Shown here: one piece after another, positions 23,557 to 32,951 of the stretch | Numbering within the stretch: the stretch's first letter is position 1 | Layout: each line of letters opens with the position of its first letter | NCBI RefSeq assembly: GCF_946220915.1 | Contig: NZ_CAMIHH010000001.1 | Span: 28,158 to 92,157, forward strand | From: an uncultured Flavobacterium sp. | Lineage (GTDB): Bacteria; Bacteroidota; Bacteroidia; Flavobacteriales; Flavobacteriaceae | Reading direction: 5' to 3' | Length of the DNA stretch: 64,000 nucleotides | The notes under the pieces: generated by a model | Database searches by the model: none | Seen by the model: only the letters and a program-made list of their open reading frames with translations | What the model was told of the DNA's origin: nothing | Made by a program: the position numbers and the translations under genes

Positions 23557-25149
23557 TTAGTGGGCTTTCTTCTTGTCCAGCTTTTTACTTGCTGCTTTGG
23601 CTACAGGTTTCGGCAACACTGTCTGCACCAATCCCTCCTGCACAAATTTCCAAATGTAATTGAACACTGATTTATCCTTATTTCGGTCTACGCCAATATG
23701 CACTTCTTTCAGCTTGCCTTTGGTATCGTCCTTTAAAACCAGGTTGCCCAGCGCGCTCACCAGCTTTTTCTTCTTTTTCAGGTTGTCCTTGTCATATACT
23801 TCCACCTTGAGGTCATCGTAGTTGATGGCAAAATCGCCCTCGGCACGGTTTCGGTTTCCATTCATGGTAAAGTATACCTCGTTCAGGCTGCCGGTCGTCG
23901 AAACGTTCATGAGCGGTTTTGAAACCGGGTTTACCTCTTCGCTTCGTATATCTTTCAGCCGGCCTATGATGGTAAACGCATCACTCCTGTCGAGTGAATT
24001 AAACGACCACTTTACTGTAAGCGGTGTCGATTTCATGAAAAGGCACTGAACATCTATAGTGGTTTTGGGCAGCTTATCTTTACGGATGGGACTGTAGATA
24101 TTGGAAATGGTCGCATAGAATTTTGAGAAGGAAACCTTTGCTGGCGGGCGTTCAAAATCAAGCTGTTCCTCATACACTACGGTTGAGTTTTTAAGCAGCA
24201 GCTTATCCACCTTCAGGTCAAATTTAAGCTCCCGCAGCATCTGGTTGTACAGTTTTTTTATGGAGGGATCGTCTTTTGGGAGTTTGCTGCGGTAAATGTT
24301 GGCATTTACTTTTTCCAAAACCACTTCGGGCGAATGCACATACATGGTGTCGTTCACAAAGCCCCAGTCGGCTTTTGGTATGTTTATTCTTTCGGCTATA
24401 ATGGCGAACTGGTCTTTTTCCTTCGGTTGCATTTGGGTAAACTGCACACGGTTTTGCTTAGGTACCATTTTAAAGTTGGCCAGGGCCATGGTACTGTCCG
24501 ATGATGATAATTCGTCGGCCGTGATAGTATAAAATTGGTCTACCCTGTAAAACAGGCTGTCGCAGGCAAATTTGTAATCCCGGTAGCGCACCGGGATGTT
24601 TTTCCCGATGGTGGTACTGTCAATGCGGATGTTGTTCAGCTCAAAATTTATCTTTGCCGCACTTAGCAAATTCCCTTTTAAAGAATCCATCATCGTAAAT
24701 TTCCCGTTCCGTATTTCGAGCGCCCCGGTGCTAATGGCATTTTTAAAAGGCTTTATGTCATCATTTGTGTTATATTTTTTCTCGCGGGGGTAAAGGATCA
24801 CATTAGGGGTGTCGATTATAACTTTATCCACTGTAATGCGGTTGTTGCGCAGCAATGCCCACAGCCCGAAATTTTCTACCCTTATTGCCCGGATCTCTGC
24901 AAAGGCACCCTGCTGGAGCGAGACCCCTACACTGTCTTTCGGCGCAATATAGGCATGGTGCATGGTAAAACTGCCACTAAGGATGTCAACATCCAGGTCT
25001 TTGTAGCTGATATTGTAAGGGATGCCTTTTTCCGTGCGGATGATTTCCGGCAGTTTGTTGCTTACATACCATCCCAGGCCATAACCGCCAATGATGAGCA
25101 ATAGCACCAATACCAGGATTCCAACTGTAATTTTCTTTAAAACCTTCAT
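23557..25149 (-). CDS. Large single-anchor periplasmic protein, AsmA/DUF748-like
   Basis: The 530-residue protein has one N-terminal transmembrane helix (about residues 8-30, GILVLVLLLIIGGYGLGWYV) and a long beta-rich domain with DVDILSGSFTMHHAYI, ALLRNNRITVDKVIIDTPNVILYP and repeated sheet segments, as in DUF748/AsmA-like proteins that are inserted in the inner membrane and extend into the periplasm. It ends in a Lys-rich tail (KKLDKKKAH), like the other AsmA-type fragment at the start of the window. Function unknown; lipid transport or envelope stability is a family-level guess. Monocistronic, convergent with the hydrolase gene. Confidence 0.65.
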   Translation of the reverse strand: MKVLKKITVGILVLVLLLIIGGYGLGWYVSNKLPEIIRTEKGIPYNISYKDLDVDILSGSFTMHHAYIAPKDSVGVSLQQGAFAEIRAIRVENFGLWALLRNNRITVDKVIIDTPNVILYPREKKYNTNDDIKPFKNAISTGALEIRNGKFTMMDSLKGNLLSAAKINFELNNIRIDSTTIGKNIPVRYRDYKFACDSLFYRVDQFYTITADELSSSDSTMALANFKMVPKQNRVQFTQMQPKEKDQFAIIAERINIPKADWGFVNDTMYVHSPEVVLEKVNANIYRSKLPKDDPSIKKLYNQMLRELKFDLKVDKLLLKNSTVVYEEQLDFERPPAKVSFSKFYATISNIYSPIRKDKLPKTTIDVQCLFMKSTPLTVKWSFNSLDRSDAFTIIGRLKDIRSEEVNPVSKPLMNVSTTGSLNEVYFTMNGNRNRAEGDFAINYDDLKVEVYDKDNLKKKKKLVSALGNLVLKDDTKGKLKEVHIGVDRNKDKSVFNYIWKFVQEGLVQTVLPKPVAKAASKKLDKKKAH

Positions 25150-25327
25150 TTCTTTAGGATTATGATGTAATGTACTACATTTATGCAGTATGCGGAAATG
25201 CTTTAGGTTTTAATTAGTATTTGAGGTTATTGAAATGTTTTATAATTACTTTAACGGAATTTTAAAAAACCTGCCGTATTTTTTGAAATATGTGTTATTA
25301 TGAATGCATAATATTTTGGACGAAATA

Positions 25328-25357
25328 TTGTACAATTCATATTTTATATTAAATTTG
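25328..25357 (+). promoter_or_regulatory. Promoter of the FadL-SGNH operon
   Basis: TTG at 25328-25330 and TAAATTTG at 25350-25357 with the ideal 19-nt spacing for a Bacteroidota primary promoter; leader of about 36 nt. Confidence 0.7.
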
Positions 25358-25397
25358 ATATACGATTAAATAAAGAAACTAACACTTATTTGTAACT

Positions 25398-26654
25398 ATG
25401 AGAAAACTATTATCCTTAACAATGATGGCCCTTGCAACCTCTGCCTTTGCCGGCGGATACCGCGTGAGCCTTCAGGGGCAGCAGCAACTGGGTATGGGCC
25501 ATACCGGTGTAGCTGTTACCAACAGCGCCGAGGTATTGTTCTTTAACCCGGCGGGCGCGGTGTTCCTTAAAGACCGTTTTAACGTTTCGGTGGGTGCCAA
25601 TGCGCTTTTTGCACGTACCAAATTCCAGAACGAAACCTATAACTGGAAGGCTTCTACAGAAAATGTCGGCACGCCCTTTAGCCTTTATGCTTCCTACAAA
25701 GCCCTTGACTGGCTTGCAGTAGGCCTTGCAGTATACTCTCCATACGGCTCTGCTGTTGAGTGGGACCAGGACTGGGTAGGGTCGCACCTTGTAAATAATA
25801 TCGACCTTCAGGCCATATATGTGCAGCCGATAGCTTCGGTAAAATTGACAGACAAATTCAGTATCGGTGGCGGGCCTATATTTGTTACCGGCGGCGTGGA
25901 GTTCAACAGGAACCTTACCCGCAGCCTTACCGATGTTGAAGGGCCGGAAGGGCAAAGGTCGGATGTAACGCTTGATGCCAAAAATGTAACAGCATGGGGC
26001 TGGAGCGCAGGTATGATGTTCAATCCTGTTGACAATGTGAGGCTTGGGCTTAACTACCGCTCAGAGATCACCATGGAGGCGCGCGATGGCGACGCTGTAT
26101 TTAACGATGTCCCTGCATTTGCACAAGGCATCTATACCAATACTACTTTCAATGCCGACCTGCCGCTGCCTGCCGAGCTTACGGCCGGTATCTCATGGCA
26201 GATCAATGACAAGTGGCTTGTGGCATTCGACTATAACAGGGCTTTCTGGAATGTATATGAGTCGCTTACCGTAGATTTTGGCAATCCGGACATTGCTACA
26301 TCCGTTAACCCCCGCAATTATAAGGATGCAAGTACGTTCAGGTTTGGTACGCAGTTTCAGCCGAACGATAAATTTGCTTTCCGTGCCGGATGGTACCATG
26401 ATGAAAGCCCGGTAAGGTCGGGCTACTTTGCGCCGGAAACTCCAAGGAACGATTCTATGGGCTTTACAGGGGGGATCACATATATGTTCAATGCACAGTT
26501 TGGTGTTGACGTTTCGTTCCTTTACCTGCATTTCGACGAGGTGGATGCGTCATACGATCATTATGCCGATGGGCAAAGCCAGAATATATCGTTCGGCGGC
26601 ACCTACAAAAACGTGGTATTCTCTCCGGGTGTTGGTCTAAACTACAGATTCTAA
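25398..26654 (+). CDS. OmpP1/FadL/TodX family outer-membrane transporter
   Basis: The 418-residue protein has a signal peptide (MRKLLSLTMMALATSAFAGG) and the FadL hallmark just after it (YRVSLQGQQQLGMGHTGVAVTNSAEVLFFNPAG), then a 14-strand beta-barrel ending in Phe (VGLNYRF). Family members carry long-chain fatty acids and other hydrophobic compounds through the outer membrane. It is followed 12 bp later by a predicted lipoprotein SGNH hydrolase, a pairing common in Flavobacteria that suggests uptake of lipid or ester products (inference). Confidence 0.93.
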   Translation: MRKLLSLTMMALATSAFAGGYRVSLQGQQQLGMGHTGVAVTNSAEVLFFNPAGAVFLKDRFNVSVGANALFARTKFQNETYNWKASTENVGTPFSLYASYKALDWLAVGLAVYSPYGSAVEWDQDWVGSHLVNNIDLQAIYVQPIASVKLTDKFSIGGGPIFVTGGVEFNRNLTRSLTDVEGPEGQRSDVTLDAKNVTAWGWSAGMMFNPVDNVRLGLNYRSEITMEARDGDAVFNDVPAFAQGIYTNTTFNADLPLPAELTAGISWQINDKWLVAFDYNRAFWNVYESLTVDFGNPDIATSVNPRNYKDASTFRFGTQFQPNDKFAFRAGWYHDESPVRSGYFAPETPRNDSMGFTGGITYMFNAQFGVDVSFLYLHFDEVDASYDHYADGQSQNISFGGTYKNVVFSPGVGLNYRF

Positions 26655-26666
26655 TTAAAAAAACAC

Positions 26667-28226
26667 ATGAAAAATAAAGTTATATACTTAGCGATACTCG
26701 CGGCAGGCTTTGCCTCGTGCGAACCGGAATTTGAAAACGAATTGAGCAACGGCAACTACAGTGCCGGCGATGCCGACTTTTCCAGCTATGTGGCTATAGG
26801 GAACTCGCTGACTGCCGGTTACATGGATGGAACCGTTTCGCGCGGAAGCCAATCGTATTCCTTCCCCAGCATACTGGCCAGCCAGTTTGCGCTTGTGGGC
26901 GGAGGCGTATTTACACAGCCGTCTTATGCCGAAGATACAGGCAACCTTGGCGGCATCAGCGGCATTCCGGGGTTTCCTAACAGGCTTATCATCGATGCTG
27001 CTGCCGGAGGGCCGGAGCCAATAGCAGGTACTTCGACCATTACGCTTACGCCACAGGCATCGGCGTTTAACAACATGGGCGTACCGGGTGCAAAAACCTT
27101 TCACCTCCTCGCCCCGGGTTACGGTAATCCGGCAGGGCTTGCCCAAAATCCGCCAATGGCCAACCCCTATTTCGTAAGGATGGCAACATCTGCATCTGCT
27201 TCAGTGCTGGGCGATGCGATGACAAAGAACCCAACATTTTTTACCAACTGGATTGGTAATAACGATGTGCTTGGCTATGCCACCAGCGGAGGGTCAGGTT
27301 CAACCGAAGGGCTTACCACTGCCGACATAACTCCCGAGCCGCTGTTCGAGCAGTCGTACAATACGATCATCAACACACTTACCGCCAATGGTGCCAAAGG
27401 TGTTGTGGCCACGATACCAAATGTTACCGCGATCCCGTTTTTTACTACAGTGCCATACAACCCGCTTACGGCAGCAGCCATAGGTGGTGGCAACGAAGCC
27501 AATGGCGTTGCGCTGATAGGCCAGCTGAATGCTTCGCTGCTGGGGCCTGTTAAGCAAATACTTACCGGGCTTGGGCAAGGCGACAGGCTGCAGCTGCTTT
27601 CTACGACCGAAGCTAATCCGCTGCTTATAAAGGATGAAACCCTTACCAACCACCAGGCGCAGATTGCAGGTGCACTTGCAGGCGCAGGAGTGCCGGGCCC
27701 ACAAGCCAACCTGATAGGTGCTGTTTTCGGGCAGGCACGCCATGCTACCGGGCAGGACCTGGTATTGCTTACTACAAGGACCGTAATTGGCACAGCTCCT
27801 GCCAGTCCGCTGGCAATCGATCCGCTTAACAAATATGGTGTTACTTTCCCGCTTGACGACCAGCATGTGCTTACAGTTGACGAGGTTGCCATTGTGACTG
27901 ATGCTACCGCTTCTTTCAACAATATCATAAGGGATGCAGCAGAAGCTAAAGGACTGGGTGTTGTAGATATGAATGCCATAATGAACCAGCTGGCATCCGG
28001 TCTTCGCGTAGAAGACGGCTCTATCTATACGGCCGATTACTTCAGCACGGCTACACTGAGCACTGTAATGTTCTCGCTTGACGGCATCCACCCGAATGCC
28101 CGCGGTTATGCCCTTATTGCCAACGAAGTGATCAAGGTGATCAACGCACATTACAATGCCAGGCTGCCACTGGTGAGTGCCGGAAGCTATCCCGGAGCTA
28201 CCGTGCTGCCTACAAATGGTAATTAG
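26667..28226 (+). CDS. SGNH/GDSL hydrolase lipoprotein
   Basis: The 519-residue protein has a lipoprotein signal (ILAAGFASC, lipid-modified Cys18). Block I of SGNH hydrolases is YVAIGNSLTAGY with nucleophile Ser47; block III is WIGNNDVLGYA; block V is LDGIHPNARGY with catalytic Asp472 and His475. These enzymes are esterases or lipases; the Ala/Gly-rich inserts are usual in the Bacteroidota group. It is second in the operon behind the FadL-like porin and ends with a terminator, so the two may work together at the envelope on lipid-like substrates (inference). Confidence 0.9.
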   Translation: MKNKVIYLAILAAGFASCEPEFENELSNGNYSAGDADFSSYVAIGNSLTAGYMDGTVSRGSQSYSFPSILASQFALVGGGVFTQPSYAEDTGNLGGISGIPGFPNRLIIDAAAGGPEPIAGTSTITLTPQASAFNNMGVPGAKTFHLLAPGYGNPAGLAQNPPMANPYFVRMATSASASVLGDAMTKNPTFFTNWIGNNDVLGYATSGGSGSTEGLTTADITPEPLFEQSYNTIINTLTANGAKGVVATIPNVTAIPFFTTVPYNPLTAAAIGGGNEANGVALIGQLNASLLGPVKQILTGLGQGDRLQLLSTTEANPLLIKDETLTNHQAQIAGALAGAGVPGPQANLIGAVFGQARHATGQDLVLLTTRTVIGTAPASPLAIDPLNKYGVTFPLDDQHVLTVDEVAIVTDATASFNNIIRDAAEAKGLGVVDMNAIMNQLASGLRVEDGSIYTADYFSTATLSTVMFSLDGIHPNARGYALIANEVIKVINAHYNARLPLVSAGSYPGATVLPTNGN

Positions 28227-28248
28227 AAACTACTATTCAGTATATGCG

Positions 28249-28278
28249 AAAGGCGCTCCGTGAGGAGCGCTTTTTTTT
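28249..28278 (+). terminator. Terminator after the FadL-SGNH operon
   Basis: GCGCTCC / GGAGCGC stem with a 4-nt loop followed by eight T residues. Confidence 0.85.
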
Positions 28279-28288
28279 GATTTAACGA

Positions 28289-28943
28289 TTACCAAAACTT
28301 CCACTTGCCCTTTCTCGGCGCATCCGGCAAATCAAAAGGGAAGTCAATCTCAATAAGTTCCTTTTTCAGTGCTTCCCAGCCGTCAAAACCTCCTGCGATA
28401 GACAAAACTATTTCCTTTGTAAGCGTTTCGCCCTTATATATAGAACTAACTGTGGTTAAAGGTAATTCTGCCTCAAAATATTCAGATGCGTAATTTATAT
28501 ATATTTGAGGCTTACCAGTAAATATGCCAAGCATTTCTTCCTGAATTATCGTCAGTATTTTCTACTTCGCCTGTTTTCCATCCGTTACCCTCATTCCACA
28601 GGCAAAAAGTTGTGCCAATGGAATTTACAGGCTCGCCATGCATAAATTCATGAAATTGTTCCGGCAAGCCTGCTGTAAGCTTTGTTTTATCGGGCTGCGG
28701 GTATTCGTGCGCAAATCCGTTGATCACACATCCGCCATTATCGGTAAAAAGAACATGCATTTCGTCACCCTGGCCGTTACGCACCTGAAGGCATTCCTCG
28801 CCCTCTCCCCATTTTGAATTGAAAGAATAATAGCGGAACTGCCATTCGGGCGAAAGTATCGCATCTAGTACAGAAATGGCTTTGCAGATGGTTTTTAGTT
28901 TGAATGGGTCGGGGAGTGAGGCAGGATCTTTGGTGGATGGCAT
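28289..28943 (-). pseudogene. Hypothetical protein gene split by a single-base frameshift
   Basis: Two overlapping frames make one protein. The first starts at ATG 28943 (MPSTKDPASLPDPFKLKT) and runs through WKTGEVENTDDNS, then stops at 28512. The second continues without its own plausible start (EEMLGIFTGKPQIYINYASE) to the stop at 28289. Deleting one base of the CC at 28540-28541 (plus strand) joins them as DDNS-EEMLGIF, giving about 217 residues. The two halves have matching style (acidic, no signal peptide). The family is unknown to me. Either a recent frameshift mutation or a sequence error. Confidence 0.7.
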
Positions 28944-29007
28944 GGTAAAAGGTTTTATCCAAATATAGAAATAAATTTTACCTAACCCGGGAGTGATCAT
29001 CCATAAA

Positions 29008-29035
29008 AAAAGCCTCTTCGTCTGAAGAGGCTTTT
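29008..29035 (-). terminator. Terminator of tRNA-Leu
   Basis: 12-bp perfect stem (AAAAGCCTCTTC / GAAGAGGCTTTT, 4-nt loop) directly after the tRNA on the minus strand, with a T-run extending to 29004. Confidence 0.85.
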
Positions 29036-29036
29036 G

Positions 29037-29118
29037 TGCGGGTGATAGGACTCGAACCTACACACCGTGAGGCACCAGATCCTAAGTCTGGCGTGTCTAC
29101 CAATTTCACCACACCCGC
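29037..29118 (-). tRNA. tRNA-Leu (anticodon UAG)
   Basis: The 82-nt gene has a 7-bp acceptor stem (GCGGGTG / CACCCGC) with discriminator A, a T-arm with GGTTCGAGTCC, and an anticodon stem CCAGA / TCTGG enclosing the loop CTTAGGA, giving anticodon TAG. The long variable arm is that of a class II tRNA, which fits leucine. The 3' CCA is not encoded. Own promoter and terminator. Confidence 0.95.
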
Positions 29119-29161
29119 AGGCTTAAAATGAACAAGTAGCGTTGTTTCATTATTGCGAGTG

Positions 29162-29191
29162 CAAATATACGAACGTTTTCCATGTGTGCAA
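29162..29191 (-). promoter_or_regulatory. Promoter of tRNA-Leu
   Basis: On the minus strand TTG, exactly 19 nt, then TATATTTG; predicted start near 29157, about 39 nt before the mature tRNA 5' end. Confidence 0.75.
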
Positions 29192-29226
29192 GCAAAAAAT
29201 GAAATTTTTTAAAATTTATTTTTTCG

Positions 29227-29234
29227 TACTTTTG
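29227..29234 (+). promoter_or_regulatory. -7 element of the M20 dipeptidase gene
   Basis: TACTTTTG (TAnnTTTG), 28 nt before the ATG; no clear -33 element. Confidence 0.5.
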
Positions 29235-29262
29235 ACTAACAAACGTATATCATTAATTTTAA

Positions 29263-30651
29263 ATGGATACCATAAAAAACTATGTGCAGCAGCACAAGCA
29301 AAGATTTATTGACGAACTCATAGAATTACTCAAAATACCATCCGTTAGTGCCGACAGTGCCTATTCGCAGGATGTCATCAACACGGCCGATGCCGTAATG
29401 GCCAGCCTCGAAAAGGCAGGCTGCGATACGGTAGAGCTTTGCGAAACGCCAGGCTATCCCATTGTATATGGCGAAAAGATGGTGGACCCCAACCTTCCAA
29501 CCGTTCTTGTTTATGGCCACTATGATGTGCAGCCTGCCGACCCAATTGACCTTTGGGACTCACCGCCGTTTGAGCCGGTCATCAAAAAAACAGAATTGCA
29601 TCCTGAAGGTGCCATTTTTGCACGTGGCGCGTGCGATGACAAAGGGCAGATGTACATGCACGTGAAAGCGCTGGAGTACATGGTACAGAACGATGCATTG
29701 CCATGTAACGTAAAGTTCATGATCGAGGGTGAGGAAGAGGTTGGATCGCCAAGCCTTGCGTGGTTTGTGGAGCGCAACCAGGACAAGCTTAAAAATGACG
29801 TAATCCTTATTTCCGATACGGGAATGATATCAAACCAGCAGCCCTCGATAACCACAGGGCTTCGCGGCCTTAGCTATGTTGAGGTGGAAGTGACCGGCCC
29901 TAACCGCGACCTGCATTCCGGCCTGTATGGCGGGGCAGTGGCCAACCCGGTAAATATCCTTGCAAAGATGATTGCATCACTACATGACGAGAACAACCAT
30001 ATTACCATTCCCGGATTTTATGACAGGGTGCAGGAACTTTCCCGCGAGGAGCGCGATGAGATGGCTAAAGCGCCATTTTCGCCCCATGACTACAAAAAAG
30101 CGCTTGACATTGAAGATGTTTATGGAGAGGCTACTTATACTACCAATGAGCGCAACTCCATACGCCCAACACTCGATGTGAACGGCATTTGGGGTGGCTA
30201 CACTGGCGAAGGAGCCAAGACCGTTATTGCCAGCAAGGCTTTTGCCAAAATATCCATGAGGCTGGTGCCTGACCAGGACTGGAATGAAATCACGGAGCTA
30301 TTCACAAAGCATTTTGAAAGCATTGCCCCGAAAGGCGTTCGCGTAAAGGTAAAGCCTCACCACGGCGGGCAGGCTTATGTAACGCCTATTGACAGTGTTG
30401 GCTACCGTGCCGCCGCTGCCGCTTATGAAGAAAGCTTTGGCATTAAGCCGATACCGGTTCGTTCCGGTGGAAGCATCCCTATCGTGGCCCTGTTTGAAAA
30501 AGAGCTTAAAAGCAAAACCATTATGATGGGCTTTGGCCTTGACAGTGATGCCATACACTCACCCAACGAGCATTATGGCATATTCAACTACATGAAAGGC
30601 ATCGAAACCATTCCATTATTCTACAAGTATTTTACTGAAATGAATAAATAG
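29263..30651 (+). CDS. M20 family dipeptidase
   Basis: The 462-residue cytoplasmic metallopeptidase shows the M20 active-site motifs: VYGHYDVQPAD (first metal-binding His and catalytic Asp), ARGACDDKGQMYMHVKA (bridging Asp), EGEEEVGSP (catalytic and metal-binding Glu), SDTGMI (Asp) and the final metal His in DSDAIHSPNE. The central dimerisation domain includes GLRGLSYVEVEVTGPNRDLHSGLYGG. Members cleave dipeptides such as Xaa-His or Cys-Gly. Length is typical. Monocistronic, ended by a strong terminator. Confidence 0.93.
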   Translation: MDTIKNYVQQHKQRFIDELIELLKIPSVSADSAYSQDVINTADAVMASLEKAGCDTVELCETPGYPIVYGEKMVDPNLPTVLVYGHYDVQPADPIDLWDSPPFEPVIKKTELHPEGAIFARGACDDKGQMYMHVKALEYMVQNDALPCNVKFMIEGEEEVGSPSLAWFVERNQDKLKNDVILISDTGMISNQQPSITTGLRGLSYVEVEVTGPNRDLHSGLYGGAVANPVNILAKMIASLHDENNHITIPGFYDRVQELSREERDEMAKAPFSPHDYKKALDIEDVYGEATYTTNERNSIRPTLDVNGIWGGYTGEGAKTVIASKAFAKISMRLVPDQDWNEITELFTKHFESIAPKGVRVKVKPHHGGQAYVTPIDSVGYRAAAAAYEESFGIKPIPVRSGGSIPIVALFEKELKSKTIMMGFGLDSDAIHSPNEHYGIFNYMKGIETIPLFYKYFTEMNK

Positions 30652-30669
30652 CATTACAGGTAATGAATT

Positions 30670-30698
30670 AAAAATCCGCATCGTGCGGATTTTTTTTA
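30670..30698 (+). terminator. Terminator after the M20 dipeptidase gene
   Basis: 11-bp stem (AAAAATCCGCA / TGCGGATTTTT, loop TCG) with an uninterrupted T-run. Confidence 0.88.
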
Positions 30699-30708
30699 TA
30701 CGTAAAAG

Positions 30709-30763
30709 TTGCACGTGTCAATATTTATTCTACATTTGTAGAAATAACTCTAAAATTGTAGAG
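30709..30763 (+). promoter_or_regulatory. Promoter and double dyad operator of the BlaI-M56-M56 operon
   Basis: TTG at 30709-30711, 19 nt, then TACATTTG at 30731-30738. The -7 element lies inside the dyad CTACA-TT-TGTAG (30730-30741); a second dyad CTCTA-N6-TAGAG lies at 30748-30763, just before the ATG at 30766. BlaI/MecI repressors bind TACA/TGTA-type dyads over their own promoters, so autoregulation is strongly suggested. Confidence 0.7.
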
Positions 30764-30765
30764 CA

Positions 30766-31137
30766 ATGCAATTGACAAAAACCGAAGAACAACTAATGGA
30801 ACTCCTTTGGAAACAGGAAAAAGCCTTTATGAAGGACCTGCTGGACCTGTTCCCCGACCCTAAACCGGCAACTACTACGGTAGCAACGCTGCTAAAGCGG
30901 ATGGCCGATAAAGGTTTTGTAGGCTATAAGGAGTATGGCAAGAGCCGTGAGTACTTTCCGCTGGTGGAAAAATCCGATTACTTTTCGAGACAGGTAAACG
31001 GAATGATAAAAAGCTTCTTTAATAATTCGGCGGCACAGTTTGCTTCCTTCTTTACAAAGGAGACCGACCTGAGCGCATCGGAACTGGAAGAACTCCGCAA
31101 GATCATCGACAAGGAGATCCAAAAGAAAAAGCAATGA
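30766..31137 (+). CDS. BlaI/MecI/CopY family transcriptional repressor
   Basis: The 123-residue protein has an N-terminal winged helix (about residues 1-70: LTKTEEQLMELLWKQEKAFMKDLLDLFPDPKPATTTVATLLKRMADKGFVGYKEYGKSREYFPLV) and a C-terminal dimerisation helix pair. In beta-lactamase systems BlaI is cleaved after a signal from the membrane peptidase BlaR1; here the BlaR1-like M56 genes follow directly (4-bp overlap). There is no beta-lactamase gene nearby, so the signal and the regulon are unknown. Binds, by inference, the dyads at 30730-30763. Confidence 0.93.
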   Translation: MQLTKTEEQLMELLWKQEKAFMKDLLDLFPDPKPATTTVATLLKRMADKGFVGYKEYGKSREYFPLVEKSDYFSRQVNGMIKSFFNNSAAQFASFFTKETDLSASELEELRKIIDKEIQKKKQ

Positions 31138-32942
31138 GCCACTTCCTCATTACATCTGCCATAAGCATGGCGGTCCTATTGGGGCTGTACCATTTGCTGC
31201 TGGAAAGTGAAAAGATGCACCGGTTCAACAGGTTTTATTTATTGGCATCAGTCATTATCTCATTATTGCTCCCGTTCCTGGCCATTGAAGTATACACAGA
31301 AGTTGTTGCCGAACCAATGCCTGCATTTGAAAACCTGCCATACGCCCCTACTGTAGCAACTGGCCCGGTAATCGAAGAAACGAACTATCTGCCATATATC
31401 GTTTCTGGAATTTACTTAATGGGCGCAATCATATTTGTAGTGAGGTTTACAGTCAATATAGCCCGAATGATGGTCAAGGTTCGCCGCAGCGAGACCCTTC
31501 CATACAAAAATGCCCGTTTGGTATTGGTAGAAGAGCAAATACTGCCGCACACATTCTTAAACTATATCTTCATAAATAAAGAGGAATATTGCCGTCGGGC
31601 CATTGAACCGGAACTATTTACCCACGAACTGGTACATGTAAGGCAGAAACATACGATGGATATCCTTTTCATTGAAATACTGAAGGCCGTACTGTGGTTC
31701 AGCCCGTTATTTCATTTCTATAAGAAAGCGATACAGCTCAATCACGAATTCCTTGCAGATGAGGCCGTTGTTGCCGAAGCCGATGTTGCGGCCTACCAAA
31801 TACTATTGCTGCAAAAAGCCCATCCGGCCACGCTGTACCCGCTGGCCAGCAGCCTTAATTTTTCTGTAACCAAAAAACGATTTACCATGATGACCAAAGC
31901 CACCACAAAATCGAAAGCATTTTTGCTGAAAATATCGGCAGTGCCTGTAATTGCCGGACTTATAGCCCTGTTGTGCATTGAAACCGTAGCGCAGGAAAAA
32001 ACCGCAAAAGAACAACAGCCATCGGCAGCTGCGCAAACACAATCGGATAATGATGACGAAAAACGCGACCGCTACTATGCCGGTGTACATGTAAAGATTG
32101 TTGATGAATATAATGATGTTTACATCGATAAGCCGTATGAAGAGCTTACTGCTGATGAGAAGCGTATGTACCTGCCGTTGGTAACTTCTTTCAAAAAGAA
32201 GTCGCCTTCGCAAGCAGAATTCAACAGTTGGAAGGACAAAAATAAATTTGCACTGTGGCTTGACGATAAGAACATTGACAACAAAGTGCTTGGTGCAATG
32301 AAGCCGACCGATGTGGTTTCCTATTCCGGCAGCTCGGTTTTTAAAAACGCGCGTACTAAAAAGCACCCACAGCCCTACCAGTTCCAGCTGTATACCCAAA
32401 CGTATTTTGAAAAGCGCCTGAAGCCAATGGCTGAAAAGTTTCAGGGTAAAGTGTATGAGATGCATGTATACAAGGATAAAAAGCCTGTAATGAACTCAAC
32501 TCCCGCCGCATTGACAGCAATGAAAATCCTCGATGGGAAAGGTGAAAAGGTTGCAGTTCCTGGGGCAGTACAGGAAAAATCCGGTAGTTGGGAAGATGTG
32601 GAGTTTTACCTTAAACAGGATGTACCCTACAGCCCCGCCGATCTGGACGAGCAGCCCGAATTTCCGGGAGGATTACAGGCTTTGTACAATTTGATAGCCA
32701 AAATCTTCAGGGTGCCGGACATCGACGGAAACCATACGCTTATAATACACACGAGCTTTATCATAGAGAAAGACGGCAGCGTGTCGGATATAAAAATCCT
32801 GAAGGATCCTGGTCATGGCCAGGGTGTGGAAGCGGAGCGTGTTTTGACACTCGTTACCGAAAAATGGAAGCCGGGCACGAAAAACAAGAAGGCGGTGCGC
32901 ACACTGTTTACCCTGCCGATAAGCATTAATATTCGTGAATAA
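31134..32942 (+). CDS. M56 family (BlaR1-like) membrane metallopeptidase with TonB-like C-terminus, copy 1
   Basis: The 602-residue protein has N-terminal transmembrane helices (about 5-25, 33-52, 88-108), a cytoplasmic M56 protease domain with HELVH (His164-Glu165-His168) followed by KHTMDILFIEILKAVLWFSPLFHFYKKA and NHEFLADEAV, another helix near 265-285, and a long periplasmic part. The last ~100 residues (QPEFPGGLQALYNLIA...FIIEKDGSVSDIKILKD...RTLFTLPISI) look like the TonB C-terminal domain. No penicillin-binding sensor domain is seen. It should sense an envelope signal and trigger inactivation of BlaI. Closely resembles the next gene, so a tandem duplication. Confidence 0.9.
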   Translation: MSHFLITSAISMAVLLGLYHLLLESEKMHRFNRFYLLASVIISLLLPFLAIEVYTEVVAEPMPAFENLPYAPTVATGPVIEETNYLPYIVSGIYLMGAIIFVVRFTVNIARMMVKVRRSETLPYKNARLVLVEEQILPHTFLNYIFINKEEYCRRAIEPELFTHELVHVRQKHTMDILFIEILKAVLWFSPLFHFYKKAIQLNHEFLADEAVVAEADVAAYQILLLQKAHPATLYPLASSLNFSVTKKRFTMMTKATTKSKAFLLKISAVPVIAGLIALLCIETVAQEKTAKEQQPSAAAQTQSDNDDEKRDRYYAGVHVKIVDEYNDVYIDKPYEELTADEKRMYLPLVTSFKKKSPSQAEFNSWKDKNKFALWLDDKNIDNKVLGAMKPTDVVSYSGSSVFKNARTKKHPQPYQFQLYTQTYFEKRLKPMAEKFQGKVYEMHVYKDKKPVMNSTPAALTAMKILDGKGEKVAVPGAVQEKSGSWEDVEFYLKQDVPYSPADLDEQPEFPGGLQALYNLIAKIFRVPDIDGNHTLIIHTSFIIEKDGSVSDIKILKDPGHGQGVEAERVLTLVTEKWKPGTKNKKAVRTLFTLPISINIRE

Positions 32943-32951
32943 ATACGGAAT

